Notes: generated by a model from the letters alone, not told the origin. DNA of 42,830 bases from Azohydromonas caseinilytica (GCF_012927045.1 NZ_JABBFW010000038.1:1-42830); one strand, 5' to 3'; positions 1 to 8,512 are shown, counted from the stretch's first letter. Program-made: numbers and translations.

Positions 1-2
1 CG

Positions 3-350
3 CTGTTCGTGGTGGTCGGCCTCGCCGGTGCCTCGACCATCGGCACGCAGATCGTCACCTACGCCTACGCCGGCCAGTTCTACCCCATGGCGATCCGCTC
101 CACCGGCATCGGCCTCGCCTCGGGCGTAGGCCGCAGCGGCGCGATCCTGGCGCCGATCGTGATCGGCGCGCTGGTGGGCATGGCGCTGCCGCTGCAGCAG
201 AACTTCATCGCCATCGCGATTCCCGCGGTCATCGCCGCGGTGGCCGTGGCGATGATCAACCACGGCCGCTCGGCCTCGGCTCACCCGCACAGCGTGAAGG
301 TCGTCAGTGCCGGTCCGGTGCCCGTGGGGGCCGGGGTCGAGCCCAAGTGA
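3..350 (+). CDS. Aromatic-acid:H+ symporter (MFS, AAHS family), C-terminal part
   Basis: This is the last 115 or so residues of a major facilitator transporter that enters the window already in frame. Visible are two or three hydrophobic helices and the segment QFYPMAIRSTGIGLASGVGR, which matches the conserved loop and helix 11 of BenK/PcaK-type aromatic-acid symporters, followed by a short polar cytoplasmic tail. The family imports benzoate, 4-hydroxybenzoate or similar acids with protons across the inner membrane. The neighbour is a convergent boxR-type regulator, so benzoate is the likely substrate (inference). Its stop codon lies 47 bases inside the regulator's reading frame, an unusual tail-to-tail overlap. 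The substrate cannot be fixed from this fragment. Confidence 0.8.
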   Translation: MFVVVGLAGASTIGTQIVTYAYAGQFYPMAIRSTGIGLASGVGRSGAILAPIVIGALVGMALPLQQNFIAIAIPAVIAAVAVAMINHGRSASAHPHSVKVVSAGPVPVGAGVEPK

Positions 351-1271
351 GCCCGGCGCGAGGCCATCCCACAATGGTCCTGGATGAGCCCTCTGCGCGT
401 AACAGCGCCGGGCTCTGGTCCAGCGACTGCCGGCTCGTGTCCAGCACCGCATCGGCCTTCCCATAGAACAGCGCACGCCCTTGGAGGATGCTGCGCAGGT
501 CGTCCAGGGCTTCGGCGCTGACGGCCGCGGGGTGCGGCTTGCCTTGCCATGCCGTGCGTCGCAAGTGGTCTTCGGGATCGGCCCGCAGCCACACCGTTAT
601 GCAGTGGGTCAGCAGCAGGTTGAAGGTGGCGGCCTCGGACACCAGTGCGCCGCGGGTGGCGATCACGCACTCGGTGTACAGCTGCACCTCCTCCAGGGTA
701 CGGCGCTCATAGCGGCGGTAGGCGACCGGTCCATCCAGGTCTTGGATTTCGCGGATGCTGAAGCCGGCCGCCTTCTCGATTTCCTTGCCCAGATCGATAA
801 AGGGCATGTCGAGCGCCTCGGCCAACATCCGACCGAGCGTCGTCTTGCCCGCACCCCGCAGACCGATCAGTGCCATGCGCCGGCCCGTGGCACGGCGGTC
901 ACCACCGGTGCCCAGGATGTCGCCGATGGTCAGCCGTACCCGGCGCATCTCCTCCTCACTGCGCCCCTGGAGCAGTTCGCGGATCAAGGGCAGTTCCGCC
1001 GAGCCGGCAAAGAAGTCCTCCACCAGCTCCGACAAGGCGCATTCCAGCGCTCGCGCCAGCAGGTCCAGATCAGCAGCGACGGGTTGCCTCGCCCATGCTC
1101 CAGATGGGTCAGATAACGCTCGGACACACCGGCTGCCTGCGCCAATGCCTTGTGCGTGATGCCGCGCCGGGCGCGCAGCGTGCGCAAGCGCTCGCCGAAG
1201 GCGTCCAGGAGTGGGCTTCGTTCTTCACCCGAATCAAGTCCCAGCTCGGACGCTGCTGCGCGGACATTCAT
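304..1271 (-). pseudogene. boxR: BoxR/BzdR-type benzoyl-CoA-responsive repressor, frameshifted
   Basis: BoxR/BzdR regulators fuse an XRE helix-turn-helix domain to a shikimate-kinase-like domain that binds benzoyl-CoA; they repress benzoate catabolism genes. Both halves are present, in different frames. The N-terminal half, from the ATG at 1271, contains FGERLRTLRARRGITHKALA and a recognition helix ending in LEHGRGNPS. The C-terminal half (SELVEDFFAGSAELPLIREL onward) has the kinase-like P-loop GLRGAGKTTLGRML. The frame changes around 1060-1075, where one missing base between the CTGCT and GATCTGG codons would restore NPS-LL-DLDLLARALECALSELVED. The C-terminus is also odd: an Arg/Pro-rich tail runs into the transporter gene. 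Either the gene is broken or the assembly has a one-base deletion. The family call is firm; functional status is unknown. Confidence 0.78.
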
Positions 1272-1467
1272 GAATGCTTTGACTGCTGCTGGCCTGGCTC
1301 GCAAGCGCCCCGGACAACAGGGATTCGGCCGCGGCTGGCAGCCCCCCGATTGTGAAGCAGGCCTTGTCGCTCCACGGGCGCGTGCGGCCCAGGCGTTCCG
1401 TTCCAGCCAGGGCACTTGGCCAGGCAGGACCGCCAAGGCCAAAGGGCCCGGTATTCCCAAAGCATTA

Positions 1468-1480
1468 TGCACTTTAGTGC
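1468..1480. promoter_or_regulatory. Inverted repeat upstream of boxR, possible BoxR operator
   Basis: The sequence TGCACTTTAGTGC contains GCACT and AGTGC as a perfect inverted repeat separated by TT. It lies about 200 bases upstream of the boxR start in a locally AT-richer stretch. BzdR-type repressors are known to recognise TGCA-containing operators, so autoregulation is a reasonable inference. There is no direct evidence for binding, and the distance to the start codon is longer than usual. Confidence 0.35.
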
Positions 1481-1647
1481 GCTTATACCGCCGCCCGATT
1501 GAAAGCAGACTTCGGTGTCCCAGCCCGGCTATTCCAGCAAACATCAGTCGGGCCATGGATCGACAAGCTTCTCATCGCATCCATGTCCTTGCCATGGTTG
1601 TGAAAAACCGGTCGCCGTCTGCAGATCGCAGGAGCAATCACTTGATA

Positions 1648-1711
1648 CTGATTCAGATCAACAGCCGCATAGCGATATGCAACATACTTCATGAGCGCAA
1701 CGAAATATGCA
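1648..1711 (+). promoter_or_regulatory. FNR-like box with promoter and TGCA elements
   Basis: CTGAT-TCAG-ATCAA (1648-1661) differs from the FNR/ANR consensus TTGAT-N4-ATCAA by one base. A -10-like CATACT lies at 1683-1688, which would place the FNR box near -41.5, the class II activation position. TGCA occurs at 1678-1681 and again at 1708-1711, on either side of the predicted start site. FNR activation at -41.5 with a TGCA repressor over the start site is the known design of the Azoarcus bzd promoter controlled by AcpR and BzdR. This promoter points right, toward the small ORF at 1750 and the chemoreceptor at 1948. Confidence 0.42.
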
Positions 1712-1749
1712 CTGTTATGCTGGTTATGAAATTCCTGAGGAGACAGTCC

Positions 1750-1857
1750 ATGAGCACCGACACCCTGGTCGAAACGCCCGAGTCCGTCCGCGGCGATGCG
1801 TTCGTCCAGTCAAGCCTCTGTCCGGTGACCGCCCACGGCGGTCACCGGGCAGGGTGA
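1750..1857 (+). CDS. 35-codon ORF, probable remnant or leader peptide
   Basis: The ORF begins MSTDTLVETPESVRGDAFVQ and has a strong ribosome binding site, GAGGAGA, seven bases before the ATG. It ends after 35 codons inside a long hairpin at 1816-1854. It lies just downstream of the FNR-like promoter and divergent from boxR, the place where the first gene of a benzoate operon would be expected. I do not recognise the peptide. It may be the surviving 5' end of a deleted catabolic gene or a leader peptide before the chemoreceptor. No function is assigned. Confidence 0.35.
   Translation: MSTDTLVETPESVRGDAFVQSSLCPVTAHGGHRAG
1816..1854. terminator. Long GC-rich hairpin without a T tract
   Basis: Positions 1822-1833 (CCGGTGACCGCC) and 1837-1848 (GGCGGTCACCGG) form a perfect 12-bp stem with a CAC loop. 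Pairing continues outward to 1816/1854 with two G-T wobbles, giving about 18 bp. No T run follows in either direction. It could be an attenuator, a transcript-stabilising structure or a deletion junction scar. It separates the 35-codon ORF from the chemoreceptor gene. Confidence 0.5.
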
Positions 1858-1947
1858 CCAAGTCCATCGGCCGGCCACGCTGGGTGGAAGCGGGCCTGCA
1901 GGTCCGGCGTTGATACCCAGCTGGCGTGCTCCAACGAGGACGACACC

Positions 1948-3516
1948 ATGCGCAACACCGGGCCTGTGACGGGCCATGAGTACATGCTGGAGGAAGGCAC
2001 CACGCTGGTTTCCACCACCGATCTCAAGAGCCTCATCACCTACTGCAACCCGGCTTTCATCAAGGTCAGCGGCTACCAGCGTGAGGAGCTGCTGGGCCAG
2101 CCGCACAACATGATCCGGCACCCGGACGTGCCGGCCGAGGCCTTCCGCGATCTGTGGGCCACGCTGGCCGAAGGCCTGCCCTGGACCGGCCTGGTGAAGA
2201 ACCGTTGCAAGAACGGAGACCACTACTGGGTACGCGCCAACGTGACACCGGTGGTGGAAGACGGTCGCACGGTGGGCTACATGTCCGTGCGCGTGAAGCC
2301 TTCGCGCGAAGAAGTGGCCGGCGCCGAGGCACTGTATGCCGAGATGCGGCGTGACCCGCGGCGCTACCGGCTGCATCACGGCGCGCTGCATGAGCGCTCG
2401 CTCAGGGGCCGGCTGCGCACGATGCTGCGCTGGGGCCTGGGCGGACGCATCGTGGCAATGAGCCTGGGTACCTCGCTGGGCAACGCGGCGCTGGCCGCCA
2501 GCGGGCTGCACTGGACGTTGAGCGTGGGCGCCGGGCTGGGCTTGGGGCTTGGCATGGCGCTGTGGCTGCGCCATCTGGCCGTGATGCCGCTGCGCGACGC
2601 CATCGCCACGTCCAACCGCATGGCTGCGGGCCAGCTCGGTAGCGCCGTGCCCAGGGCCGGCGCCGACGAGGTCAGCCAGCTCAAGCGCGCATTGGCGCAG
2701 CTCGACGTGAGCCTGCAAGCCATCGTGGGCGACGTACGGCGCGAGGTGGACGGCATCCGCAGCGCCGCCCAGGAAATCGCCATCGGCAACGGCGACCTCG
2801 GCGCGCGCACCGAGACCCAGGCCGGCAGCCTTCAGCACACCGCGTCGTCGGTGGAGCAGATCGCCGCCACGCTGCGCCACAGCGCCGAGCACGCCGAAAC
2901 GGCACGCGGTCTGGCGCAGGATGCCGCCGACGCGGCGCGCCAGAGCGGCCAGTCGATGCAGGAGATGGTGCAGCGCATGGGCAAGATCCGCGAGGCGTCG
3001 CAGCGCATCGGCGAGATCATCCAAGTCATCGACAGCATCTCGTTCCAGACCAACATCCTGGCGCTCAACGCCGCGGTGGAGGCGGCCCGCGCCGGCGAGG
3101 CCGGGCGCGGCTTCGCCGTGGTCGCCAGCGAGGTGCGCACCCTGGCCAACAAGACGACCGACGCGGCCCGCGAGATCAAGGACCTCATCAGTGACGCCAC
3201 CGCTCGCGTGGAGGGTGGCAACGCACTGGCCCAAGCCACGGGCCGGACTGTTCACCAGAACGCGCAAGCGGTGGAGCGGGTATTCCGTCTCATCTCCGAC
3301 ATGAGCCGTGCGCAGCATGAACAGGCACACGGCGTGACGAGCGCCAACGACTCGGTCAGCCAGCTGGGGGACATCACGCGCCAGAACGCGGCCATGGTGG
3401 AACAGCTGGCCTTGGCCGCACATTCGCTACATCACCAGGCGAAGCTCGTGGCCGACACGGTCCACATCTTTCGCATTGCGGGAAGCAAGGGCGAATGCGT
3501 CGGCAGCACTCATTGA
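1948..3516 (+). CDS. Aer-like PAS methyl-accepting chemotaxis protein
   Basis: This 522-residue chemoreceptor starts with a PAS domain (about residues 15-115) containing the Aer-type segments [10 protein letters not shown] and [10 protein letters not shown], the pocket that binds FAD in energy and oxygen sensors. A hydrophobic hairpin follows at about 165-210, then a HAMP-like linker and a long coiled-coil signalling domain. Its conserved tip, [20 protein letters not shown], contacts CheW and CheA. There is no periplasmic ligand domain, so it senses an internal redox or energy signal and directs movement (aerotaxis). The ATG follows CGAGGACGACACC. An FNR-like promoter lies about 250 bases upstream, consistent with control by oxygen. 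No che kinase genes are adjacent, so it probably plugs into a chemotaxis system encoded elsewhere. Confidence 0.88.
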   Translation: MRNTGPVTGHEYMLEEGTTLVSTTDLKSLITYCNPAFIKVSGYQREELLGQPHNMIRHPDVPAEAFRDLWATLAEGLPWTGLVKNRCKNGDHYWVRANVTPVVEDGRTVGYMSVRVKPSREEVAGAEALYAEMRRDPRRYRLHHGALHERSLRGRLRTMLRWGLGGRIVAMSLGTSLGNAALAASGLHWTLSVGAGLGLGLGMALWLRHLAVMPLRDAIATSNRMAAGQLGSAVPRAGADEVSQLKRALAQLDVSLQAIVGDVRREVDGIRSAAQEIAIGNGDLGARTETQAGSLQHTASSVEQIAATLRHSAEHAETARGLAQDAADAARQSGQSMQEMVQRMGKIREASQRIGEIIQVIDSISFQTNILALNAAVEAARAGEAGRGFAVVASEVRTLANKTTDAAREIKDLISDATARVEGGNALAQATGRTVHQNAQAVERVFRLISDMSRAQHEQAHGVTSANDSVSQLGDITRQNAAMVEQLALAAHSLHHQAKLVADTVHIFRIAGSKGECVGSTH

Positions 3517-3679
3517 AGCCGTTGCAGCCGCGGTTGAACTCGATTCCGGCTGTACGCCTCCATCAAGCGGAAAGCTAAGCTGGCTGCCTAAGGATCATTA
3601 ATCCAGATAAGGTTGTCTAATCTTGCATAGAAGAAAACCGGGCAAACCATGCTTTCACGGCTCGCTGGTAGACATATAA

Positions 3680-3711
3680 GCCGCGGCGCCTCGGGAGCAA
3701 TGCGCCGCGGC
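3680..3711. terminator. Inverted repeat downstream of lon
   Basis: GCCGCGGCGC at 3680-3689 and GCGCCGCGGC at 3702-3711 form a perfect 10-bp stem with a 12-base loop. Read on the minus strand, the stem is followed by TTATAT, so it could end the hsp20-lon transcript. It lies between the convergent chemoreceptor and lon genes. The rest of 3517-3758 shows nothing coding. Confidence 0.5.
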
Positions 3712-3758
3712 GGCAGGAACAGCTGACTTCCCGCGTCAGAAAACAGGGCCTCGACGCC

Positions 3759-6230
3759 TCATGGCTGGTCCGCAGCGACCTTCTCTACCCGCTCCAGCTC
3801 CAGTGCCACGGCCACCGCCTCGTCCACCCGCTCCAGCCACACGAACCGCAGCTGCGCCCGCGCCTCTTCCGGAATGTCTTCCAGATCCCGGCGGTTGCGG
3901 GCCGGCAGCATGACGGTGCTGATGCCGGCGCGCAGCGCGGCCAGCACTTTCTCCTTGATGCCGCCCACCGGCAGCACCAGGCCGCGCAGGCTGATCTCGC
4001 CGGTCATGGCGACGTCGGCCCGAACCGGCTGCCCGCTGAGCAGTGAGCTCAATGCGATGAACATCGCGACGCCGGCACTGGGGCCGTCCTTCGGCGTGGC
4101 GCCCGCGGGCACGTGCACGTGGATGTCCGCCTTGTCCAGACCTTCTGAAGCCAAGCCCAGCGCCGCACCCTGCGCCTTCACCAGCGACAGCGCGGCCTGG
4201 GCGCTCTCCTTCATCACGTCGCCCAGCTGGCCCGTGAGGATGAGCCGGCCGCTGCCCGGTGTGCGCGCCGCCTCGATGAAAAGGATCTCGCCGCCCACCG
4301 GCGTCCAGGCCAGCCCGGTGGCCACGCCGGGAATGCCGGTGCGCATCGCCACCTCGGCCTCGAAGCGCTTCGGGCCCAGCACCGCGTGCAGGTCGCCCGC
4401 GTCGATGCTCATGCGCTCGATGCCCCCCTCGGCGATGCGCACGGCCACATGCCGGCACACGCTGCCGATCTCGCGCTCCAGGTTGCGCACGCCGGCTTCG
4501 CGGGTGTAGTCGGACACGATGGTCGCCAGCGCCGCGTCCGTGACCTGGCACTGCCCAGCCGTGAGGCCCGCGGCGGCGAGTTGGCGCGGCAGCAGGTAAC
4601 GGCGTGCGATCTGCAGCTTCTCCTGGTTGGTGTAACCCGGCAGCTGGATTACCTCCATGCGGTCGCGCAGCGGGCCCGGGATGGTGTCGAGCATGTTGGC
4701 GGTGCAGACGAACATCACCTTCGACAGGTCGAACGGCACCGCCAGGTAGGTGTCGCGAAAGCTGTTGTTCTGCTCCGGGTCCAGCACTTCGAGCAGCGCG
4801 GCGGCCGGGTCGCCATGCATGCCGCCGGCGCCGAGCTTGTCGATCTCGTCGAGCATCATCACGCAGTGCGTGGTGCCGGCCTTGCGCAGCGCCTGGATGA
4901 TGTTGCCCGGCAAGGCGCCGATGTAGGTGCGGCGGTGGCCGCGGATCTCGGACTCGTCGTGCACGCCCCCCAGGCTCACGCGCGCGAAGGCCCGGCCGGT
5001 CGCCTTGGCGATGCTCTGGCCCAGCGAGGTCTTGCCCACGCCCGGCGGGCCGGCGAAGCACAGGATCGGGCTGCGCCCGGACGGGTTGAGCTTGTGGACG
5101 GCCAGGTGCTCCAGGATGCGGCGCTTGATCTTCTCCAGGCCGAAATGGTCAGCGTCGAGGATGCGGCGGGCCTCGGCGATGTCGATCGTCGCCGTCGGCT
5201 CGCTGCGCCAGGGCAGCTCGACCAGCCAGTCCAGGTACGTGCGCACCATCGAGTACTCGCCGGCGGCCTCGGGCATGCGCTCCAGCCGCCGCAGCTCCTT
5301 GCGCGCCGCTTTCTCCACCTCCTCGGGCATGCCGGCCTGGGTGATGGCGGCATCGAGCTCCGCGATCTCGGCGGCATTGCCCTCCTCTTCGCCCAGTTCC
5401 TTCTGGATGATGCGCATCTGCTCGCGCAGCAGGTGCTTGCGGTTGACGTCCCCGATGGATTCGCGCGTACGGTCGGCCACGTCGCGCGACACCTTGAGCA
5501 CTTCCAGGCGGTGCGTGACCGCGACCAGCAACCGGTCCAGGCGCGACCTCAGGTCGAAGGTTTCGAGCAGCGATTGCTTCTCGGCCACCGGGATGTCCAG
5601 CACGCTGGACACCGCGTCGGCCAGTTCCGCCGGACTGTTGAGGGCTTGCAGCGCCGCGGTCATCTCGGCCGGTACCTGTGGCAGCAGTTGCAGGGTCTCC
5701 AGCGAGCGGGTCTTCAAAGCGCGCGCCCGGCCTTCGATTTCTGCATCCGCGCGGTCCGCATCGTCGATGTACTGCACCTGGGCCACCGGGAAAGGCCAGC
5801 CGTCGAGGAACTGCAGCACCCGGAACCGGCGCAGTCCGCGCCCGACCAGGCGGTGTGAATCGTCGGGTCCGGTGACGTAGCGCAGCACCGCGACGCTACT
5901 GCCGACCCAGTGCAGGTCGTCGGGCCGCGGGTCCTCAGCCTCGACGCGGCTTTGCAGCAGCACGCCGATCGGCCGCTCCTGCCGCATGGCCTCCTGGACC
6001 GCGGCCTGCGAGCGCGGGCGCGCGATGAGCAGCGGCACGACGGTGTGCGGAAACACCACCGTGTCGAACAGCGGCAGGACGATGAGCGCATCCTCGGGAA
6101 TGGGCTTCAAGGGGGGCTTGGCGCCGGACGGCGCGGACGCCGGCGTGGCAGGCGTCCCGGCAGCGGCGCCCGAAACGGATGAGTCGAGCATGGATGACAT
6201 GGCAATGGGAGAGGGAAGGGGCGACCGCAT
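3759..6230 (-). CDS. lon: ATP-dependent Lon protease (endopeptidase La), second-copy type
   Basis: Lon degrades misfolded and regulatory proteins in the cytoplasm in an ATP-dependent way. The protein has 823 residues: a low-complexity Ala/Pro/Ser leader (about 1-44), the Lon N-terminal substrate domain (about 45-240), an AAA+ domain with Walker A GPPGVGKT at 394-401 and Walker B VMMLDEID near 457-464, and a Lon protease domain. The catalytic Ser718 (PKDGPSAG) and Lys761 (GGIKEKVLA) are spaced 43 residues apart, exactly as in E. coli Lon. The extra N-terminal tail, compared with the housekeeping enzyme, suggests a paralogue. The ATG at 6230 is supported by GGAAGG eight bases upstream and lies 10 bases after the hsp20 stop. 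The two genes should be co-transcribed from the heat-shock promoter upstream of hsp20. Confidence 0.95.
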   Translation of the reverse strand: MRSPLPSPIAMSSMLDSSVSGAAAGTPATPASAPSGAKPPLKPIPEDALIVLPLFDTVVFPHTVVPLLIARPRSQAAVQEAMRQERPIGVLLQSRVEAEDPRPDDLHWVGSSVAVLRYVTGPDDSHRLVGRGLRRFRVLQFLDGWPFPVAQVQYIDDADRADAEIEGRARALKTRSLETLQLLPQVPAEMTAALQALNSPAELADAVSSVLDIPVAEKQSLLETFDLRSRLDRLLVAVTHRLEVLKVSRDVADRTRESIGDVNRKHLLREQMRIIQKELGEEEGNAAEIAELDAAITQAGMPEEVEKAARKELRRLERMPEAAGEYSMVRTYLDWLVELPWRSEPTATIDIAEARRILDADHFGLEKIKRRILEHLAVHKLNPSGRSPILCFAGPPGVGKTSLGQSIAKATGRAFARVSLGGVHDESEIRGHRRTYIGALPGNIIQALRKAGTTHCVMMLDEIDKLGAGGMHGDPAAALLEVLDPEQNNSFRDTYLAVPFDLSKVMFVCTANMLDTIPGPLRDRMEVIQLPGYTNQEKLQIARRYLLPRQLAAAGLTAGQCQVTDAALATIVSDYTREAGVRNLEREIGSVCRHVAVRIAEGGIERMSIDAGDLHAVLGPKRFEAEVAMRTGIPGVATGLAWTPVGGEILFIEAARTPGSGRLILTGQLGDVMKESAQAALSLVKAQGAALGLASEGLDKADIHVHVPAGATPKDGPSAGVAMFIALSSLLSGQPVRADVAMTGEISLRGLVLPVGGIKEKVLAALRAGISTVMLPARNRRDLEDIPEEARAQLRFVWLERVDEAVAVALELERVEKVAADQP

Positions 6231-6240
6231 GGCGGCCTTC

Positions 6241-6648
6241 CTACAGCTTGAGCAGGTGCAGGACCAGGCAGCCGTCTCGCAGCTGCGGTGGCCCGACGTG
6301 GAAGGCGCCAGGCGGCAACGCGATGCGCCGCTCGAACACGCCGTACGGAATCTCCAGGTGGCGCACGCGGTGTCCGCTGCCCGACAGCGGCAGCGGCCGG
6401 GCGCCGCGCACCCACAGCGCGCCGTCCTCGCGGCTCAATTGCACCCGCTCAGCCGGCACGCCCGGCATCGCCACGACGATGACGATTTCGCGTTCGTCCT
6501 CGAACACGTCCACGGGCGGTTCCCAGGCTGCGGCCCGCGGGTCGGGCCCCGCCGGCCGGAAGAACTGCTGGTGCAGGCGCTGAGCCTGCCCCACCAGCTC
6601 ACAGGCCTGGACCCACATCCAGGCATCGAGGTCATTTCTGCTGGCCAT
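6241..6648 (-). CDS. Small heat-shock protein, Hsp20/alpha-crystallin family
   Basis: This 135-residue protein has an N-terminal helix rich in Trp and Gln, then an alpha-crystallin domain from about residue 42 (WEPPVDVFEDEREIVIVVAM) through VRHLEIPYGVFERRIALPPG. These proteins hold unfolding clients for refolding or degradation. It ends at LVLHLLKL directly after the domain, so the C-terminal IxI motif that usually links dimers into large oligomers is missing. It is the first gene of a pair with lon, which suggests capture of damaged proteins followed by proteolysis (inference). Confidence 0.9.
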   Translation of the reverse strand: MASRNDLDAWMWVQACELVGQAQRLHQQFFRPAGPDPRAAAWEPPVDVFEDEREIVIVVAMPGVPAERVQLSREDGALWVRGARPLPLSGSGHRVRHLEIPYGVFERRIALPPGAFHVGPPQLRDGCLVLHLLKL

Positions 6649-6728
6649 GAAGCTCCACCAAACAAGATGTGCCGTTCAGGCGGCTCTGCCTTGAAGGCAA
6701 ACGGCGCGCCTCGCGCGCTTTGCTTCTT

Positions 6729-6756
6729 GTTTGGGGATCGACCAGGCGATTGCAAG
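6729..6756 (-). promoter_or_regulatory. Sigma32-type heat-shock promoter for hsp20-lon
   Basis: On the minus strand CTTGCAA (6756-6750) is followed after 13 bases by CCCCAAAC (6736-6729). This fits the RpoH consensus CTTGAA-N13/15-CCCCAT with few mismatches. It lies about 80 bases before the hsp20 start, and the two genes below it are classic heat-shock genes. The remainder of 6649-6857 shows no other clear signal. Confidence 0.6.
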
Positions 6757-6857
6757 ACCGCCCGGTGGCCGCAGCCCGCGCAACGGCACCAGCCAGCATA
6801 GATACCCGGTGCGGCACGGGCGGGCGGGCCCTGCCGCCCGAAGCCAGCGTGGCTGGC

Positions 6858-7877
6858 TCAAGCCTCCAACACGTTCTGCAGCCGCAGCTGCAGCTCCTTG
6901 GCCTCTTCAGCAGTCAGGCCTTCGAGCAGCAGCTGGATGCGTCCGTCCTCGAAGGTCTTGAGCTCGCCCTTGCCGCCGCCAAAGCTGATGCGCAGCCGGG
7001 AAGCATGCGGCCGCCGTGACGGCCCCTTCTCCGCCGCCTTGCGCAGGCTGTCGATCTCGCGGAAGCCCAGGCCGCGGCTGCGCGCCTGCGCCACCAGCTC
7101 CAGCGTCCGGTCGTCGCCGCAGGTTTCCCAGTAGGCGCGGATCGAGGCCAGGGTGCGCGCAGCCAGCAGTGCCGGCACCTCGGCCAGCGCCTGCAGGATG
7201 CTTTGCGGCATGCGGGCCAGCGACAGCACCCGGCTCACGTCAGCCTCGTGGATACGCAGCGCCGCGGCCAGGCTGCGCTGGCTGGGATAGACGCCCTGCT
7301 CCAGCAGCTCCTTCCAACGCAGTGCCTCGTCCAGGTTCGAGGGATTGGTGCGCGCGTCATTGGCGGCTCGCGCCGTCTCGTACAGGGTACGAATGCTTTC
7401 GGGCTTGGGCCGGATTTCCACGCGCAAGGTCGGCCAGCCGAGCTGCTGGCTGGCCCGCTGCCGCGTCTGCCCTTCGATCAGCACCACATGGTCGTCCTCG
7501 ACGTAGCCGGTGGCGGCCGTGGTCTGACCTTCCGCACGCAGCGACTCGGCCATCTTCACGATGGCTTCGGCCGTGTAGAAGACGCGCGGGTTGACCGGAT
7601 TGGGGCGGATGCGCTCATGCGGCACCTCATAGACGCGGCCTTCTTCCCAGCGCGGCCCGGCGGTTTGGGACGTCCCAAGCCCCGCGTCGCCGGGCGGCGC
7701 AGCCGGGGTGTCAGCCGGGGGCGTGGCGATGATGGGGGCGCCCTCCGCCTTCACGGCGGGCGGCTGTGACGGTGCCGGGACGGCGTCTTCGGCGCTGACG
7801 CGCGCGCCCTCGGCCTCGGCGCGGGCCACGCGCTGGGGATCGAGCTTGATGGGGCGGAACTTGTGCTTGAGGCTCAT
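6858..7877 (-). CDS. parB: ParB-family partition protein
   Basis: ParB binds parS centromere sites, spreads on nearby DNA and works with ParA to segregate the replicon. The 339-residue protein has a basic start, a Pro/Ala-rich linker (about 35-75), a ParB N-terminal domain (about 80-155) with EGQTRQRA in place of the usual GERR box, a helix-turn-helix at about 197-222 (SQRSLAAALRIHEADVSRVL) and a C-terminal dimerisation region. Its ATG overlaps the parA stop as ATGA, so the two are translationally coupled. A parS-like palindrome lies inside the gene at 7665-7678. The divergent GERR box and long linker suggest a plasmid or chromid ParB rather than the chromosomal one. Confidence 0.9.
   Translation of the reverse strand: MSLKHKFRPIKLDPQRVARAEAEGARVSAEDAVPAPSQPPAVKAEGAPIIATPPADTPAAPPGDAGLGTSQTAGPRWEEGRVYEVPHERIRPNPVNPRVFYTAEAIVKMAESLRAEGQTTAATGYVEDDHVVLIEGQTRQRASQQLGWPTLRVEIRPKPESIRTLYETARAANDARTNPSNLDEALRWKELLEQGVYPSQRSLAAALRIHEADVSRVLSLARMPQSILQALAEVPALLAARTLASIRAYWETCGDDRTLELVAQARSRGLGFREIDSLRKAAEKGPSRRPHASRLRISFGGGKGELKTFEDGRIQLLLEGLTAEEAKELQLRLQNVLEA
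7665..7678. promoter_or_regulatory. parS: parS-like palindrome inside parB
   Basis: TTGGGACGTCCCAA is a perfect 14-bp palindrome within the coding sequence of parB, at the Ala/Pro-rich linker (about residues 67-71). The same core occurs upstream of parA at 8804-8823 and, with an altered centre, at 8872-8885. Embedding in a variable linker fits a site kept for DNA rather than protein reasons. Confidence 0.6.
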
Positions 7878-8512
7878 GCCGCCTCCGTTTCGCTGATGCG
7901 ACGCACCACCTCGTCGTACACGGCCCGCATCTCGACGACAGCCGGGTCGGCGCCGGGAAGCTCGTGGATGGCCAGGCCGTTGCCGGTGGCTTCCCAGATC
8001 TTGCGGCGCGGCAGCACGGCCTCGAACACCTTCACGCCCGCGTCGCGGAACTGCTGGCGCACGAACTGCGTTTCCTTGGCCCGGGGATGCAGCGCCACCC
8101 GGTTGAGCAGCACGTAGACCGGAACCTGCACATCCTGCAGCAGCGCCAGGGTCTGGACGGTGCGCGAGATCTCGGGCTGCATCGGACCACAGGGCAACAG
8201 CACGAGGTTGGAGATTTCTGCGCACTCCTTGATGACGGCCTTGTTGCCGGCGCCGATGTCCACCACCACGAGGTCGTACTCGCGCGCCAGCGCCGCGATG
8301 GTGCGCGCGCATTGGCGCATCACGCCCACCACGTTGATGGCCGGCTCCACGCCGTCCTCGGAGCGGGCGTTGCCCCAGTCCGTCGAGGTGCCCTTGTCAT
8401 CCGCGTCCACGATCACCACCGACGCCCCTTCGGACGCGGCCAAGGTCGCCAGACACACGGCCATGGTGCTTTTTGCCACCCCACCTTTGATGTTTGCAAT
8501 GGTCAGTATCAC
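7874..8512 (-). CDS. parA: ParA-family partition ATPase
   Basis: This 212-residue Walker-type ATPase uses a nucleoid-bound ATP gradient to move ParB-parS complexes. The deviant Walker A motif KGGVAKST spans residues 9-16 with the signature lysine at 9; the A' segment VVIVDAD and the switch VVVDIGAG follow. It lacks the N-terminal helix-turn-helix of P1-type ParA, so it is of the small type Ib class. Translation starts at GTG 8512, directly after an ideal AAAGGAGG ribosome binding site. It is followed by parB with a 4-base overlap and preceded by parS-like palindromes, which may also serve autoregulation. Confidence 0.92.
   Translation of the reverse strand: MILTIANIKGGVAKSTMAVCLATLAASEGASVVIVDADDKGTSTDWGNARSEDGVEPAINVVGVMRQCARTIAALAREYDLVVVDIGAGNKAVIKECAEISNLVLLPCGPMQPEISRTVQTLALLQDVQVPVYVLLNRVALHPRAKETQFVRQQFRDAGVKVFEAVLPRRKIWEATGNGLAIHELPGADPAVVEMRAVYDEVVRRISETEAA

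Noticed and set aside
1150-1857. 235-codon open frame across the boxR upstream region
   Set aside because: It runs antisense to boxR and through promoter elements; composition is that of a shadow frame.
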